Below are positions 33,765-44,317 of a stretch of DNA of 64,000 bases, one piece after another. A program made the translations under genes and the position numbers. The DNA comes from Sabethes cyaneus (Eukaryota > Arthropoda > Insecta > Diptera > Culicidae): assembly GCF_943734655.1 (NCBI RefSeq), contig NC_071353.1:82796604-82860603 (forward strand). The letters run 5' to 3'. The notes under the pieces are model-generated. The model saw nothing but the letters and a program-made list of their open reading frames with translations, was not told the origin of the DNA and made no database searches. The first letter of the stretch is position 1. Each line of letters starts with the position of its first letter.

Positions 33765-34120
33765 TCTCAAACCATCATTATAAAAATTCCTGCTCCCAAA
33801 ACCCCCCACATGCCAAATTTGGTTTCATTTGCTTGATTAGATCTAGAGTTATGAGGAAATTTGTATTTCATTTGTATGGGATCCCCCCTTCATAAAAAAG
33901 GCAAAGGTCCTAATTCATTATAGAAAAAATGCTTACCTCCAAAAACCCCCCATGCCAAATTTGGTTTCTTTTGCTTGATTAGCTTTCGAGTTATGAGGAA
34001 ATTTGAATATTATTTGTATGGGAGCCCCGCTTCCTAAAGAGGAGAGGGGTCTCAATTCACCATAGAAAAACATTGTGCCACCTTTCCTATATACGACGAG
34101 GTTTCCTAATTACGAGGATA
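33765..34120 (-). repeat. Satellite units, inverted
   Basis: Two to three units of the same ~145-bp satellite as 49190-50895, opposite orientation (CATGCCAAATTTGGTTTC at 33810 and 33950). One more partial unit lies at 34866-34975. Confidence 0.8.
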
Positions 34121-35150
34121 TTTCGGTTTAATTGAATAACTAGTTACTAGTAGACGTAGACTAGTTCTTTCTACCAACTGTAAAGAACTCTTTTATTTTC
34201 GCTTCAACAGGTTAGTTTTATTCTAATGAACTTATTTCCTAGTGTTAGTAAGTTCGCATAGCATTGTTGGAGGTGTGGCTTATTTTATTCAACCATGATG
34301 CAAAGTCTAAGTTGCGTCAATATGATTGGTCGAGAATGTCGTGTTAAGTCGGGTATGTGAGATAGAACGTAAGTTAGAATGAGCGAGTTTGAATGAGTGT
34401 AAAGAGAGAGAATTTGTGATAGCGCGTCGGTGGTGAATATAGCGTGAGTTCTCTTGGGTGAATGACGTGTGTAAAGTAGTTCAAGATCGCACGATGCACT
34501 TGAGCTTGTTGTTTGTATAGAGGAAAAATATCGTGTCTGTTTCGTGTATTTTGATGAGGTGTGGTTGTATATGGGTTTGAGGCTGAGCTTTGTCTTGTAG
34601 GTTGTTTATGAGATTTGTACTTGATGTTTTCTAAGGAATCTTGTTTTAACGGTGTTTTGGTTCTGGTTTCGTTGCAAGGTGTCGGGTTATTCTATGAATC
34701 TGATATGGGTTTCTTGTAAGGATTTAGAGTGGGTTTGGTATGAGTTATGTTCGTGGGAATTGTGGTTCGTACCATCTGTGGAATGTTGGTTGGTCATGTT
34801 TTTGGGAAAAGTCTGGTCTTTGTCATGTGTCATTGTAAATTCTAAAACATCGCTTAATGCGTATAGCATACACCCCCATATGCCAAATTGGTTCCATTTG
34901 CTTGATTAGTTTTCAAGTTTTGAAGAAATTTGTGTTTCATTTGTTTAGGAGCTCCCTCTCTTACGCCCTCCTTATAATTGCTCTCTTACCCTATAAAATT
35001 GCTGGTCATTTTATCTATCCAACGACATATAAATTGTTTAGTTTCGTTCAGTAGTTTAGTAGTTATTAGCATTTGAAATCTTTCATTCAAACGTTACACT
35101 TATAATTTCGTTTTCACAAAATGCTACCCAGTCCATGTATAGTAAACAAA
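34121..35150. other. Unassigned interior of the TIR element
   Basis: G/T-rich then AT-rich, no domain-bearing frame. One isolated satellite unit at 34866-34975. Confidence 0.4.
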
Positions 35151-35223
35151 GACGTAGTCCTACGTCAAAAGAAGTAAAACAAAAAGTTATTTATATCCTT
35201 TAATTCTACTACTGTGTTTTATT

Positions 35224-35268
35224 GATAAATACGTATTTCGGTCTCGACGTGTGACCTTCATCAGTATC
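35224..35268 (-). ncRNA. Hammerhead-ribozyme-like motif 1
   Basis: Minus strand: stem I GATA/TATC, core CTGATGA, one extra A, stem II GGTC/GACC with a 9-nt loop, GAAA, a tiny self-complementary stem III (ATACGTAT), cleavage position U, then stem I. All core nucleotides (CUGANGA, GAAA) are present. The extra base before stem II is non-canonical. Confidence 0.55.
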
Positions 35269-36039
35269 TAACTAACTTAGACTGTTTTGTTTTGAATTGA
35301 CAATATGAAATATGTGTTCATAGCAGATGTTTTGATAATTTGACATTAATACCATGCGTTCAAAAGTTAGCATCTTTGAAATACAAGAGTTCAGAAAAAT
35401 TATTATTATACTTCGCTTTTGAAGAAAAAGGATGTAGATATCCAAAATGATTAATCTGAAAATTTTACTATTAGTTTGCTTGGCTTCAATTTTGCAACAT
35501 ATCTGAATTAGAAAAAATAACTGAATAGAGCATTAGATATGAAAAAGAGAAATTTCTTAGCTGGTGCTCCTTCAGATAATTATTTTTGCATAAATATCAA
35601 AACTTGAGCTTCTTTTGAATGTAATTTCATGAAAAGATAGTCATTAGCTTGATCGCATCGTTTTTACAATGTTAGAGGGTTAGGAATTCAAGATCAGGTC
35701 GAAAAATAGTGCAAAAGCTGCGCCATAAACATGATTGAGAATGATAAATATGATCGACATGATTTCCAGCGCTTGTCATTTTGGATTTATTAAAACATGA
35801 TACATGACATAAGACATCTGTCCTTTAAAATGTCGCTAACGAAAACAAATCTTACAAAATTACTACCGTGCACCGTTTACTTCCTATTTTTCATATAACA
35901 TTTCTAAGCTCTAATATCTAATGATTGAAAAGAGCATCTATTGATGCGGAAAATTTGTTTGAAATTTATATAAATTTATTTGGTAAAATCAACACACTTT
36001 AATCCTATACACCACTTTACCTACATGCTTAAATTAACT

Positions 36040-36345
36040 GTTTTTTTCGCTTTTTGCTTTTCTTGTACAATTGTGAGTAACAGCAAGTGAAGAAAATGAC
36101 AATTTAAATCTGAAATCAAAGAAAGAAAAAACTTTTCGATTGAATCCCACTATTTAATATTTATTTGCAACAGATACGTAGTTCGCCTACGACGTGCAGG
36201 CTTCATCAGTGTGTTATTTCAAAGCGTATACGTATCTGTCGCGAATGAATTTTAAATAGTGGAATTTAGTCGGTAAAAGTTTTTTCTTTTCTTTAATTTC
36301 AGAGTTCGTATTCCACTAAGAGGCTTCAAAAACTTCAGACAATTG
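36040..36345. repeat. Inverted-repeat module at the end of X copy 1
   Basis: Arms share AAAGTTTTTTCTTTTC-type, TATTTAATATTTATT and ACAGATACGTA sequences in both orientations around the hammerhead-like motif. Mirror copy at 45215-45520. Confidence 0.75.
36169..36214 (-). ncRNA. Hammerhead-like motif 2 (variant core)
   Basis: Minus strand: CACA, CTGATGA, A, GCCT...AGGC, GAAC, TACGTAT, C, TGTT. GAAA is GAAC and stem I is weak, so it is probably inactive. Confidence 0.4.
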
Positions 36346-36424
36346 ACATGTTTCTCACTTTTCTTGAATTTCAATGCAAATTTAAAAATTGCAAATTGTC
36401 ATCACATACACACGTACGTATTGT

Positions 36425-37925
36425 TATTATTATTATTATTTATTAATCATGATTTCAACCGACACTTGGTCTAAATGAAATATTTTGTGGCTGGGAAAAG
36501 CCACTTTGAGTAGAATATGCTATCCCTCCTCAAAGTGGCATAAAAACCCAACATCTTTTTAAAATAGTTACAATAACTAACGATTTACAAAACAATAATA
36601 TACACTAACAAAACGTTTAAAAATTAAAATCACTTCGTTGATTGTATGTGACTGCTAAATACCGGATCGGTTCATGTAAGCCATAGTTGGTACGCCGCGT
36701 TCCCACACGCAGAAGGTGTTGGTGCCGCTGAGGTCGGAATGGGCAATACATTTGAAGCAACGAAAGAATAGCTGGGCAGTCATACATTCCCACTAAAATC
36801 TTATGTGCCATAGTGGCAATAATGTTTTTCCTTCGTAGTTCGAGCGGGGTGATACCTATCAATGTGCACAGATCCTCATATGATGGTAAATTATCAGGAT
36901 TTCTCCATGGTAATCTGCGGCAAACATTTCGAACGAATCGTTTCTGGATACTCTCAATACGTTTGGACCAAAACTCAAACTGTGGATCCCAAATAACACA
37001 GCTTGTTTCCAGAATCGATCGCACCAGCGAGCAGTAAAGTGTACGCAAAGTGCCTGGATCCTGGAACTCTTTTCCGATCCTTAGGATGAACCCGAGTTGT
37101 CGATTGGCTTTGTTGATGATCGAATCGTAATGTTGTCTAAAGGTCAACTGGTCATCCAGCACAATGCCGAGATCAGTTACCACATTACTTCGTTGCAAAG
37201 ACTGACCACATAGGCAGTAGTCATAGATCAATGTTTGTTTTTACGGGAGAAACTAATAACAGAGCATTTGGGGATGCTAATCATCATACTGTTACAATCA
37301 CACCATTCAGCAAATATATTGATAAGCTCTTGTAGTCTTAAGCAGTCCGTTTCAGTACGGATGATCATGTAAAGTTTCGTGTCGTCAGCATAAAATAGCC
37401 TTGTGTCAAACGGTAATAGCCGGGAAAGGTCATTTATGTACAGTGAAAACAATAAAGGTCCTAAAGTGCTGCCCTGAGGAACACCTGAGCAATTTCCAAA
37501 CCAATCAGATTGAGATGCTCCTAATTTCACGGCCATTTTGCGATCTAGTAGATAAGAACCAAGCCATGCTATTAAACTAGCCGACGCTCCTAGTTTACTA
37601 AGCTTAGCTAGCAGAATATTATGATCGACACGGTCAAACGCTGCCTTCAAATCAGTGTAAACAGCGTCAACCTGATCAAGCTGGTCCATTGTCCGTAAGC
37701 ACAGCGAGGTAAAATGGAGCAGATTTGTGGAAACCGATCTACCAGGATAAAATCCATGTTGTGAGGTGGATATGTAGTTTTTCACGTGAAAGAACAGATA
37801 ATTATAAACAATGGTTTCCAATACTTTCGAGCAAGCACATAAAGAAGTAATTCCACGATAGTTTTCTACATTACGCCTGTTACCCTTCTTAAAAACCGGA
37901 AACATGAAAGACGATGTATGACGAT
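36425..37925 (-). pseudogene. CR1-like LINE, 5' truncated, one frameshift
   Basis: Encodes the RT from FMFPVFKKGNRRN (37915) through QHGFYPGRSV, AVYTDLKAAFDRVDHNILL, GVPQGSTLGPLLF and an intact FYADD box (near 37395), to the C-terminal LPWRNPDNLPSYEDLC region, stopping at 36617. A single-base shift at ~37230 joins the two frames (...FSRKNKH / LIYDYCLCG). The 3' UTR (36425-36616) ends in a (TTA)n tail on plus. The endonuclease is absent. The 5' end abuts (ACAT)n. Confidence 0.85.
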
Positions 37926-37972
37926 GTATATACATACATACATACATACATACATACATACATACATACATC
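37925..37972. repeat. (ACAT)n microsatellite
   Basis: About 11 units of ATAC between the CR1-like fragment and the G-family copy. Confidence 0.9.
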
Positions 37973-38019
37973 ACACACATTGAATACAATCAACATTTGA
38001 TTGATGTGTTTAGATTTCA

Positions 38020-38495
38020 CACGTTTTAACGGTTTAATATACGGTGCTCAAGTGTTAAAGTTTGAATAACTTTTGAATGAACCGTCCGATTTTAAATAAC
38101 TCAGTTTCGTTTGATAGATCTCAGCAGTAATTTTCAAATAATAATAAAATGTGTGATGTTTTTCATTGAATTAATGTTTATATGTTTCAAAAATATGTTT
38201 TAAATACTATTTTTTCACATTTCTTTATGTAACTTTCAAACTACAAGTCCAATCATCATGAAATGTTAAGGGTTTGTAAGGCTCCTCTTTCATATGCAAT
38301 CAATTTTGTTCAAATCGGTTAAGGGATCTATGAGATAATGAAGTCCCATATTTTTCGTATTTTTATACATAACTTTTGAACTAAAAGTCCGATCAGTATG
38401 AAACTAAAAAGCGCCCAATGGGACACCTAGACCTTTCATTTGACACTAAGAACATTAAAATCGGTCCAGCCATCTCCGAGAAAAGTGAGTGAAAG

Positions 38496-38529
<34 letters not shown>

Positions 38530-40122
38530 ACACACAGAAAATGCTCAGTTTTCGAAACTGCGTCGAATGGTATATGACATTCGGCCCGCAGGACCTTCTT
38601 TCCATTTCCGGTTTTCCAAGTGATTTCTATACCTTTATGCTATATGAATCGTTTGTTTGAGAAACCCCACAAGTCCACTCGATACTATTGTTGGAAAACA
38701 ACAAAAAACTGATTTTCTCAAAATTTTGAACCAATATTTTTTGGTATGAGGTTCTATGAAAGTATCTAAAATATATTGTGTAGACTTATCTTTTTATCAA
38801 AATAATGATTCTAGATAAAGTTACAAGATAAAGTTGGTGGATATTTGGGGTTTCTCAAACAAACGAGAAATTGACGGTGCACTTAAGTAGTTTTAGGCCG
38901 TTTTTATTCAAACTTGTGATCTATCCATGTTCATAGTATGTAATTTGCTACCATATATCAATGGGGATGTTAATTTAGTACGTATCGCTAAGAAGAAGAC
39001 CAGGGGACGGGCGCTAAACATTATTTATTAAAATTTTTGAAGTTGAATAATACAAGTTTTAGAAAAAGTTTTGTACTTTTTGAATCGATATTTTTATCAT
39101 AGTGTGCATTTACCTATTAAAAAATAAAAGGTAAATGGAATAACGGCAGTTTTTGAATTGCATAAATGGACCAGAGTAACACGAATTCACATCGAATAGA
39201 ATAGCTTGATACTTTGCAAGCAGTAATTAAAGTAATAAGGGTCTGTTTTCAGAATACGTTATACCAAAAAGAAATACGGAGATACGTGAACAACACCTTA
39301 AATATTTCGAACGGATAAACTATTGATTTTACAGTTACTTAGGAGTGCTAGACGGATTACTCACATTAGGAAAAGCAACGAGTTAACCAAAAAGATAAAT
39401 AGAAGATTAAACCTTTTATTTATATATTGTGCTATTATTAAAATTATATAGTAAATGGTTACTGCTTTTGTGAGAAACGCATGGATAGTTTAGTCTGTCG
39501 ATTTCCGGAACGAGATTGCTACAGTTTTCTAGATCTGTATCTAGATTACAAGAATGATTTATTTACGTTTATCTTGTCGACCAACTAATCCAAGCTTATC
39601 TACATTTGCAATCAGCTCTCACTTTTTCAGCTAAATCACCCTTTTCTTTTCGATTTTATACTCCGTTCTTTTACTTTTAATAGCTTTCGCCTTGTATTCT
39701 GTAGTTCGCCAAACACTACGTTTCTTCTTTTTGACTGTGTCCAAGTCGTAATTTTTCGATTCCGAAGACATTTCTATACTATTGAATTGTGTTGCGAATA
39801 CTGTTTACAACATTGCACGTAAATATTGAATGATAGTTTTGTACCTATCGCAGTGCCGTTTTAGGTGATTATCGGAAACATGGATATTTGGGGTTTCTCA
39901 AACAAACGGATATTTGCATTTGCATTTGTTTGTGGGGTTTCTCAAACAAACGATTCATATATTTATATAGTAGAAAGGCAAAACATCACACATTTTATTA
40001 TTATTTGAAAATTACTGCTGAGATCTATCAAACGAAACTGAGTTATTTAAAATCGGACGGTTCATTCAAAAGTTATTCAAACTTTAACATTTAAGCCCCG
40101 TATATTATACCGTTAAAACGTG
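38020..40122 (-). mobile_element. G-family TIR element, complete copy, carrying (CA)n and a nested TIR element
   Basis: The ends CACGTTTTAACGGT (38020) and its reverse (40122) start ~150-bp inverted repeats (38020-38165; 39967-40122). The middle holds a (CA)n tract (38497-38534) and the region shared with 29183-32670. Without the nested element it is ~790 bp. Non-coding. Confidence 0.75.
38645..39957. mobile_element. TIR element with TGAATCGTTTGTTTGAGAAA ends, 1313 bp
   Basis: 25-bp inverted ends, flanked by TATA (38641-38644, 39958-39961). Two extra internal copies of GGGGTTTCTCAAACAAACG (38850, 39889). The interior is AT-rich, with no transposase found. Confidence 0.8.
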
Positions 40123-40154
40123 TATGTATGTATGTATGTATGTATGTATGTATG
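40121..40154. repeat. (ATGT)n microsatellite, left of an R1-clade LINE
   Basis: Eight units. The same repeat resumes at 45106, so the LINE split one tract. Confidence 0.9.
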
Positions 40155-41594
40155 TTTTTTTTTTTTTTTTTTTTACAAGGTTTCGGAAAACTAATGTTCT
40201 TATCCGGCGCCAACCCGGACGTTGTGTGGGACTCTCACCCACCAAAACCTCATCCTTGCCCTCTGCCTACATCCCCCGGTACCACAATGAAGTATTACAT
40301 CAGGGGGAGGCTGTGCTCTTGCACTTTTCCAATTATCACGCTTTCTAGCGATTCTCCTACAGGCATATCAAGGGGATGCCGTGCTCATGCACTTTGCAGT
40401 TATCAACGCAGGCTAACGTTGCTGGTCATTTGCGCAGCTAGCTCGCAGTACCCATCGAGACGTGTACCGATTAGAAGGTGCCGACAGTCATAACGTGCAC
40501 CCCGTCACAGCCACCCTCGCGGGATTTCTTGACCTGACGAGACGTGTACCGATTAGAAAGTGCCTTCCAACATGACGCGCACTCCGTCACAGCCACCCTC
40601 GCAGGGTTTCTTTGCTATGCCTATTTCAACAAGCACCGATCCGAGTATTGGGACTATTTCGGGATAAATCCCATCCCCACACATATGAATCCAGTCTAGG
40701 GTTTTACCGCGCCCCGAATCGCGTTACTTTGGGCGTCATATGCGGCTCAGAGAGGTTTGTTCCCTAGGCCACCTTTCATCCAAAATAACTTAACTGACGA
40801 TGCTAACTCGCTGCTCCGCTCTCCACTTACACTGCAGATCAGACATGATGCATGCGATTGCGCTATTGACAGCATTCCAGATGCTCTCGTTGCGACACAT
40901 TTCTTCCACCATATTTTCGACGTTAAGACCGGAAGGCAGATCATCCCTCCATGCTGCAAATCTGGGGCAGTCAAAAACCACGTGCTCTGCTGTTTCTTCC
41001 ACGTTCCCACATTCCGGGCATAAGGGTGACCTGGCGTGCCCGAACCGGTAAAGGTATTGCCTGAAGCAACCATGACCAGACAGGAATTGCGTTAGGTAAA
41101 AGTTTACCTCCCCGGGCTTCCTATTCACTCAAACTGAGAGAGTCGATATGAGCCTGTGGGTCCATCTACCTTTCGGTACCGTATACCACTCCTGTTGCCA
41201 CTTAGCCAATGATTCTGCTCTCATCAGCTTTCTGATTCCTCTGACCTCCTTTTGCCTATAGCACTCGTAGTCCTCCATCAGGGTGATGTCGATAGGAATC
41301 ATCCCAGCGATTACGCATACAGCTTCTGATGAGATAGTCCTATACGCGCTCACAACTCGAATGGCCATTAGTCGGGCCGTACTTCTCAGCTTCGCTCTGT
41401 TGAGCTGGGTTTGGAGCGCTGTAATCCAGGCTGGTCCGCTATACCGCAGTATCGACGATGATACACTGGCTAAGAGGCGCCTCTTGCTACTGCTTGGTCC
41501 AAAGTTATTCGGCATATCACTAGACACAATCGCGGACAAGACACTTCTAACTCTTACAAAATGTTAAAATAAAACAAATTACTTTAAACTTACA

Positions 41595-41635
41595 CGTCGA
41601 CCGGTTTCAGGCATCATATGCCTATCTTCAGGACG
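41595..41635 (-). ncRNA. Hammerhead-like motif 4, left arm
   Basis: Minus strand: stem I CGTC/GACG, core CTGAAGA (fits CUGANGA), one U, stem II AGGC/GCCT with loop ATATGAT, GAAA, stem III ACCGGT, cleavage base C. Every conserved core base is present. Confidence 0.6.
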
Positions 41636-42055
41636 AGAGCCGATGTCCAACTGATCACTGTGTCGTTATTGTATCATCATCGATGCAACGTCGTAGAGAA
41701 AGTGAGAAAGATGTCACAGCTTAATTTTTTCTTATAAGATTGAAGAGAGGCGAGATTATTGGTGCGTCATCATCATTCATAAGCGGTTTCGCTGCATTGG
41801 AAATGAACATTGATTCCCAAGCATTAAGCAATGAAACCTTCTTCACATTTTTAATTAGTTTAGCACTCTCCCAATCGATTTTATGTAGCTGGTTACCACT
41901 ATGTGATGCAATGAATGATGATGACGCACCAATAATCTCGCCTCTCTTCAATCTTATAAGAAAAAATTAAGCTGTGACATCTTTCTCACTTTCTCTACGA
42001 CGTTGCATCGATGATGATACAATAACGACACAGTGATCAGTTGGACATCGGCTCT

Positions 42056-42096
42056 CGTCCTGAAGATAGGCATATGATGCCTGAAACCGGTCGACG
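42056..42096 (+). ncRNA. Hammerhead-like motif 4, right arm
   Basis: Same motif on the opposite strand: CGTC, CTGAAGA, T, AGGC...GCCT, GAAA, CCGGT, C, GACG. The two copies are unchanged relative to each other. Confidence 0.6.
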
Positions 42097-44317
42097 TGTA
42101 AGTTTAAAGTAATTTGTTTTATTTTAACATTTTGTAAGAGTTAGAAGTGTCTTGTCCGCGATTGTGTCTAGTGATTGTGGTGCTCTTACGTTGCACAAAA
42201 AATTTATTTGTTATTCGGCATAATCCTAGACAGTGCACTGATGGCTTTCGCTGCCTTTTCGCATGCGTAGTCAACATGACTGTTGAATTTTAACCGATTG
42301 TCGATCATCACGCCCAGGTGCTTCACCTCGGGTTTTGAGGTTATGGTATGTTCGCCTACGGTAATCCCCACGTGTTGGACTGCTCTCCGATTACTCACCA
42401 GTAGTATCTCCGTTTTATGGTGCGCTATTTGCAGTTTCGCGTTCTGCATCCAACTCTCCACCCTGCAGATTGACTCAGCCGCCAACGCCTCCACTTCCTC
42501 TAGTGATTCGCATGTAACCGTCATCACGATGTCGTCCGCGAAGCCGACGATTTCCACTCCCGTTGGTAGCTCTAGGGTTAGCACGCCGTCGTACATACTG
42601 TTCCAGAGAGATGGGCCGAGTATTGACCCTTGTGGAACGCCCGCCGTGATCACGGTCGTTTCCTTTCCGAGGTTCGTCCGGTATACTAGCACCCGATTCG
42701 TGAAGTAGCTCTTCAAAACGCGACACAGATAGTCGGGGACTCTCATTCTATGGAGCGCTGCTGCGATGGCTTCCCAGCTGGCGCTGTTGAATGCATTCTT
42801 AACGTCGATAGTGATATATATGGATAGCCTGTTCAGGATAATCCTTTCTAGCAGCTTTCCCAGTGTGTCCAGCAGGCAAATTGGTCGATATGATGCTGGA
42901 TCCCCCGGCGGTTTTCCTGGTTTTGGCAACAGTACCAACTTCTGGATTTTCCACTTGTCTGGAAAGTGTCCCTCGTTTAGGCAGTTTTGCATCACCGTGC
43001 GGAACATGTCTGGAAATGCATGGATTGCCTCCTTAAGAGCTGCATTGGGGATCCCATCCGGGCCCGGCGCCTTCTTCATCTGCAGGTCTTTCGCGATTGA
43101 AACAAGTTCGTCATTGGAGACTCTTCTCTCGTCAGCGTTCTCATCCTCTAGCACCCGGTAAGGGGTAGGGGGCCAGGACGTTGGCTCGTGTTCCGGGAAG
43201 AGTCCTTTAACTATTATTTTTAGCTTATCTGGGCATCCTTCGGCTGGCATTGCTGGGCCCCTGATCCTTGCCACCACTATTCGGTATGCATCGCCCCAGG
43301 GGTTGGAATCGACTGCTCTACAAAGCTCCTTAAAGGCGTTTGTTTTGCTCTGCTTAATCGCGTATTTCAGTGCGGCCTTGGCAACGCGGAGGTCACTTCT
43401 TCTTTCCTCTCTAGTCTCGGTACTTCTTGCTCTCTGGAAGCACCTTCTAGCTCTGTTGCAGTTAGCTCGTAATGCATTGAGTGACTCGTTCCACCAGTAG
43501 ACCGGACGCCGTCGGTTTCTAGGCTCCACCTACCTTGGCATGGTTGTGTCGCATGCTCTGGTTAGCGCCTCGGTCAGCTCGTCAGCATCACCATTCTGGG
43601 CTTCGCTGTGTGGTCGTAGTGCCTCAACAAAGAGGTCCTTGTCGAATGCCTCCATTTTCCACTGCCGCTCTCGAATTCTTCCTGTTTGTGCTGCCACGGG
43701 GTTCCGTTGGCCAATAGTGTACCGTATAGCTTGGTGATCACTGTACGTGAACTCTTCGCACACTCTCCAGTTAATGTCGGTTCTCAGCGACGGGCTGCAG
43801 AAGGTGACGTCGATGATCGATTCTCGGCCATCTCTGCGGAAAGTGCTGGTGGTTCCAACGTTGCTCAGCTCTACTTCGAGCGTTGCCAGTGCTTCAAGTA
43901 GGCTGGCTCCTCTGGCATTCGTACATCTACTTCCCCATTCGGTTGCCCAGGCGTTGAAGTCACCTCCTATGACGATCGGTCTCCGTCCAATGAGCTCACC
44001 AGTTAGTTCGTCCAGCATGCGGCAGAACTGTTCCAGCGTCCACCTTGGGGGAGCATAGCAGCTGCATACGAAGACTCCGTTAATTTTGGCGACCACGAAA
44101 CCTTCGTATCGGTTTGTAACCACCTCCTGGATGGGATATCTGCCCGTCACCAATATCGCGGCCATTCCTGCTCTGTCTGCTATCCAGTTACCGTTATCGG
44201 AGGAAATTCGATACGGCTCCGCTATGATTGCAACGTCGCACTTCGTTTCTGTTGTCGACTGCCACAACAGTTGCTGTGCAGTGTCGCAGTGATTGAGGTT
44301 GATTTGAATCACCTCCA

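Larger units (their letters stand above)
33134..35167. mobile_element. TIR element with TGACGTAGGACTA ends, 2.0 kb
   Basis: Perfect-style ends TGACGTAGGACTATGTC (33134) and GACGTAGTCCTACGTCA (to 35167), the same termini as elements at 20523 and 62689 but a different interior: histone-like remnants, inverted satellite units and unassigned G/T-rich sequence. Confidence 0.7.
33088..35286 (-). mobile_element. TSD-flanked insertion with hammerhead-like end, hosting TIR element A-like
   Basis: Flanked by TTGTTTTAAATTGA (33074-33087) and TTGTTTTGAATTGA (35287-35300). The X copy at 48360-48395 is the unoccupied form. Read on minus, it begins with a hammerhead-like motif (35268-35224) and ends near a T-rich tract. 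Most of its body is a later TIR element (33134-35167). A long duplication indicates retroposition. The Penelope-like group is a candidate because it carries hammerheads. No protein is present. Confidence 0.6.
32671..36383 (-). repeat. X-family repeat, copy 1, interrupted at 33088-35286
   Basis: Non-coding. Matches 45205-48656 in reverse and partly 58617-59375. One end is CGGGTTTTT, and the other carries an inverted-repeat module with a hammerhead-like motif. The insert at 33088-35286 is bounded by near-identical 14-bp copies of TTGTTTT(A/G)AATTGA. Confidence 0.75.
41517..42210. mobile_element. Palindromic insertion with two hammerhead-like motifs, 12-bp TSD
   Basis: Flanked by TTATTCGGCATA (41505-41516, 42211-42222). 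Inverted arms of ~255 bp (41519-41775, 41925-42176) around a ~150-bp centre. An A-rich unpaired tail (GCACAAAAAATTTATTTG) precedes the right duplication. Long duplication plus A-rich tail fits retroposition, while long inverted arms recall Penelope-like elements. No protein. Confidence 0.8.

Noticed and set aside
34652..34909. 85-codon Trp/Cys-rich ORF
   Set aside because: G/T-rich low-complexity DNA, no domain, no start context.
36617..37231. A separate 204-residue protein
   Set aside because: C-terminal half of the CR1-like RT after a one-base frameshift.
42475..42726. Basic small ORFs on both strands inside the R1-clade ORF2 (also 42766-43161, 44375-44635)
   Set aside because: Shadow frames of the LINE coding strand.
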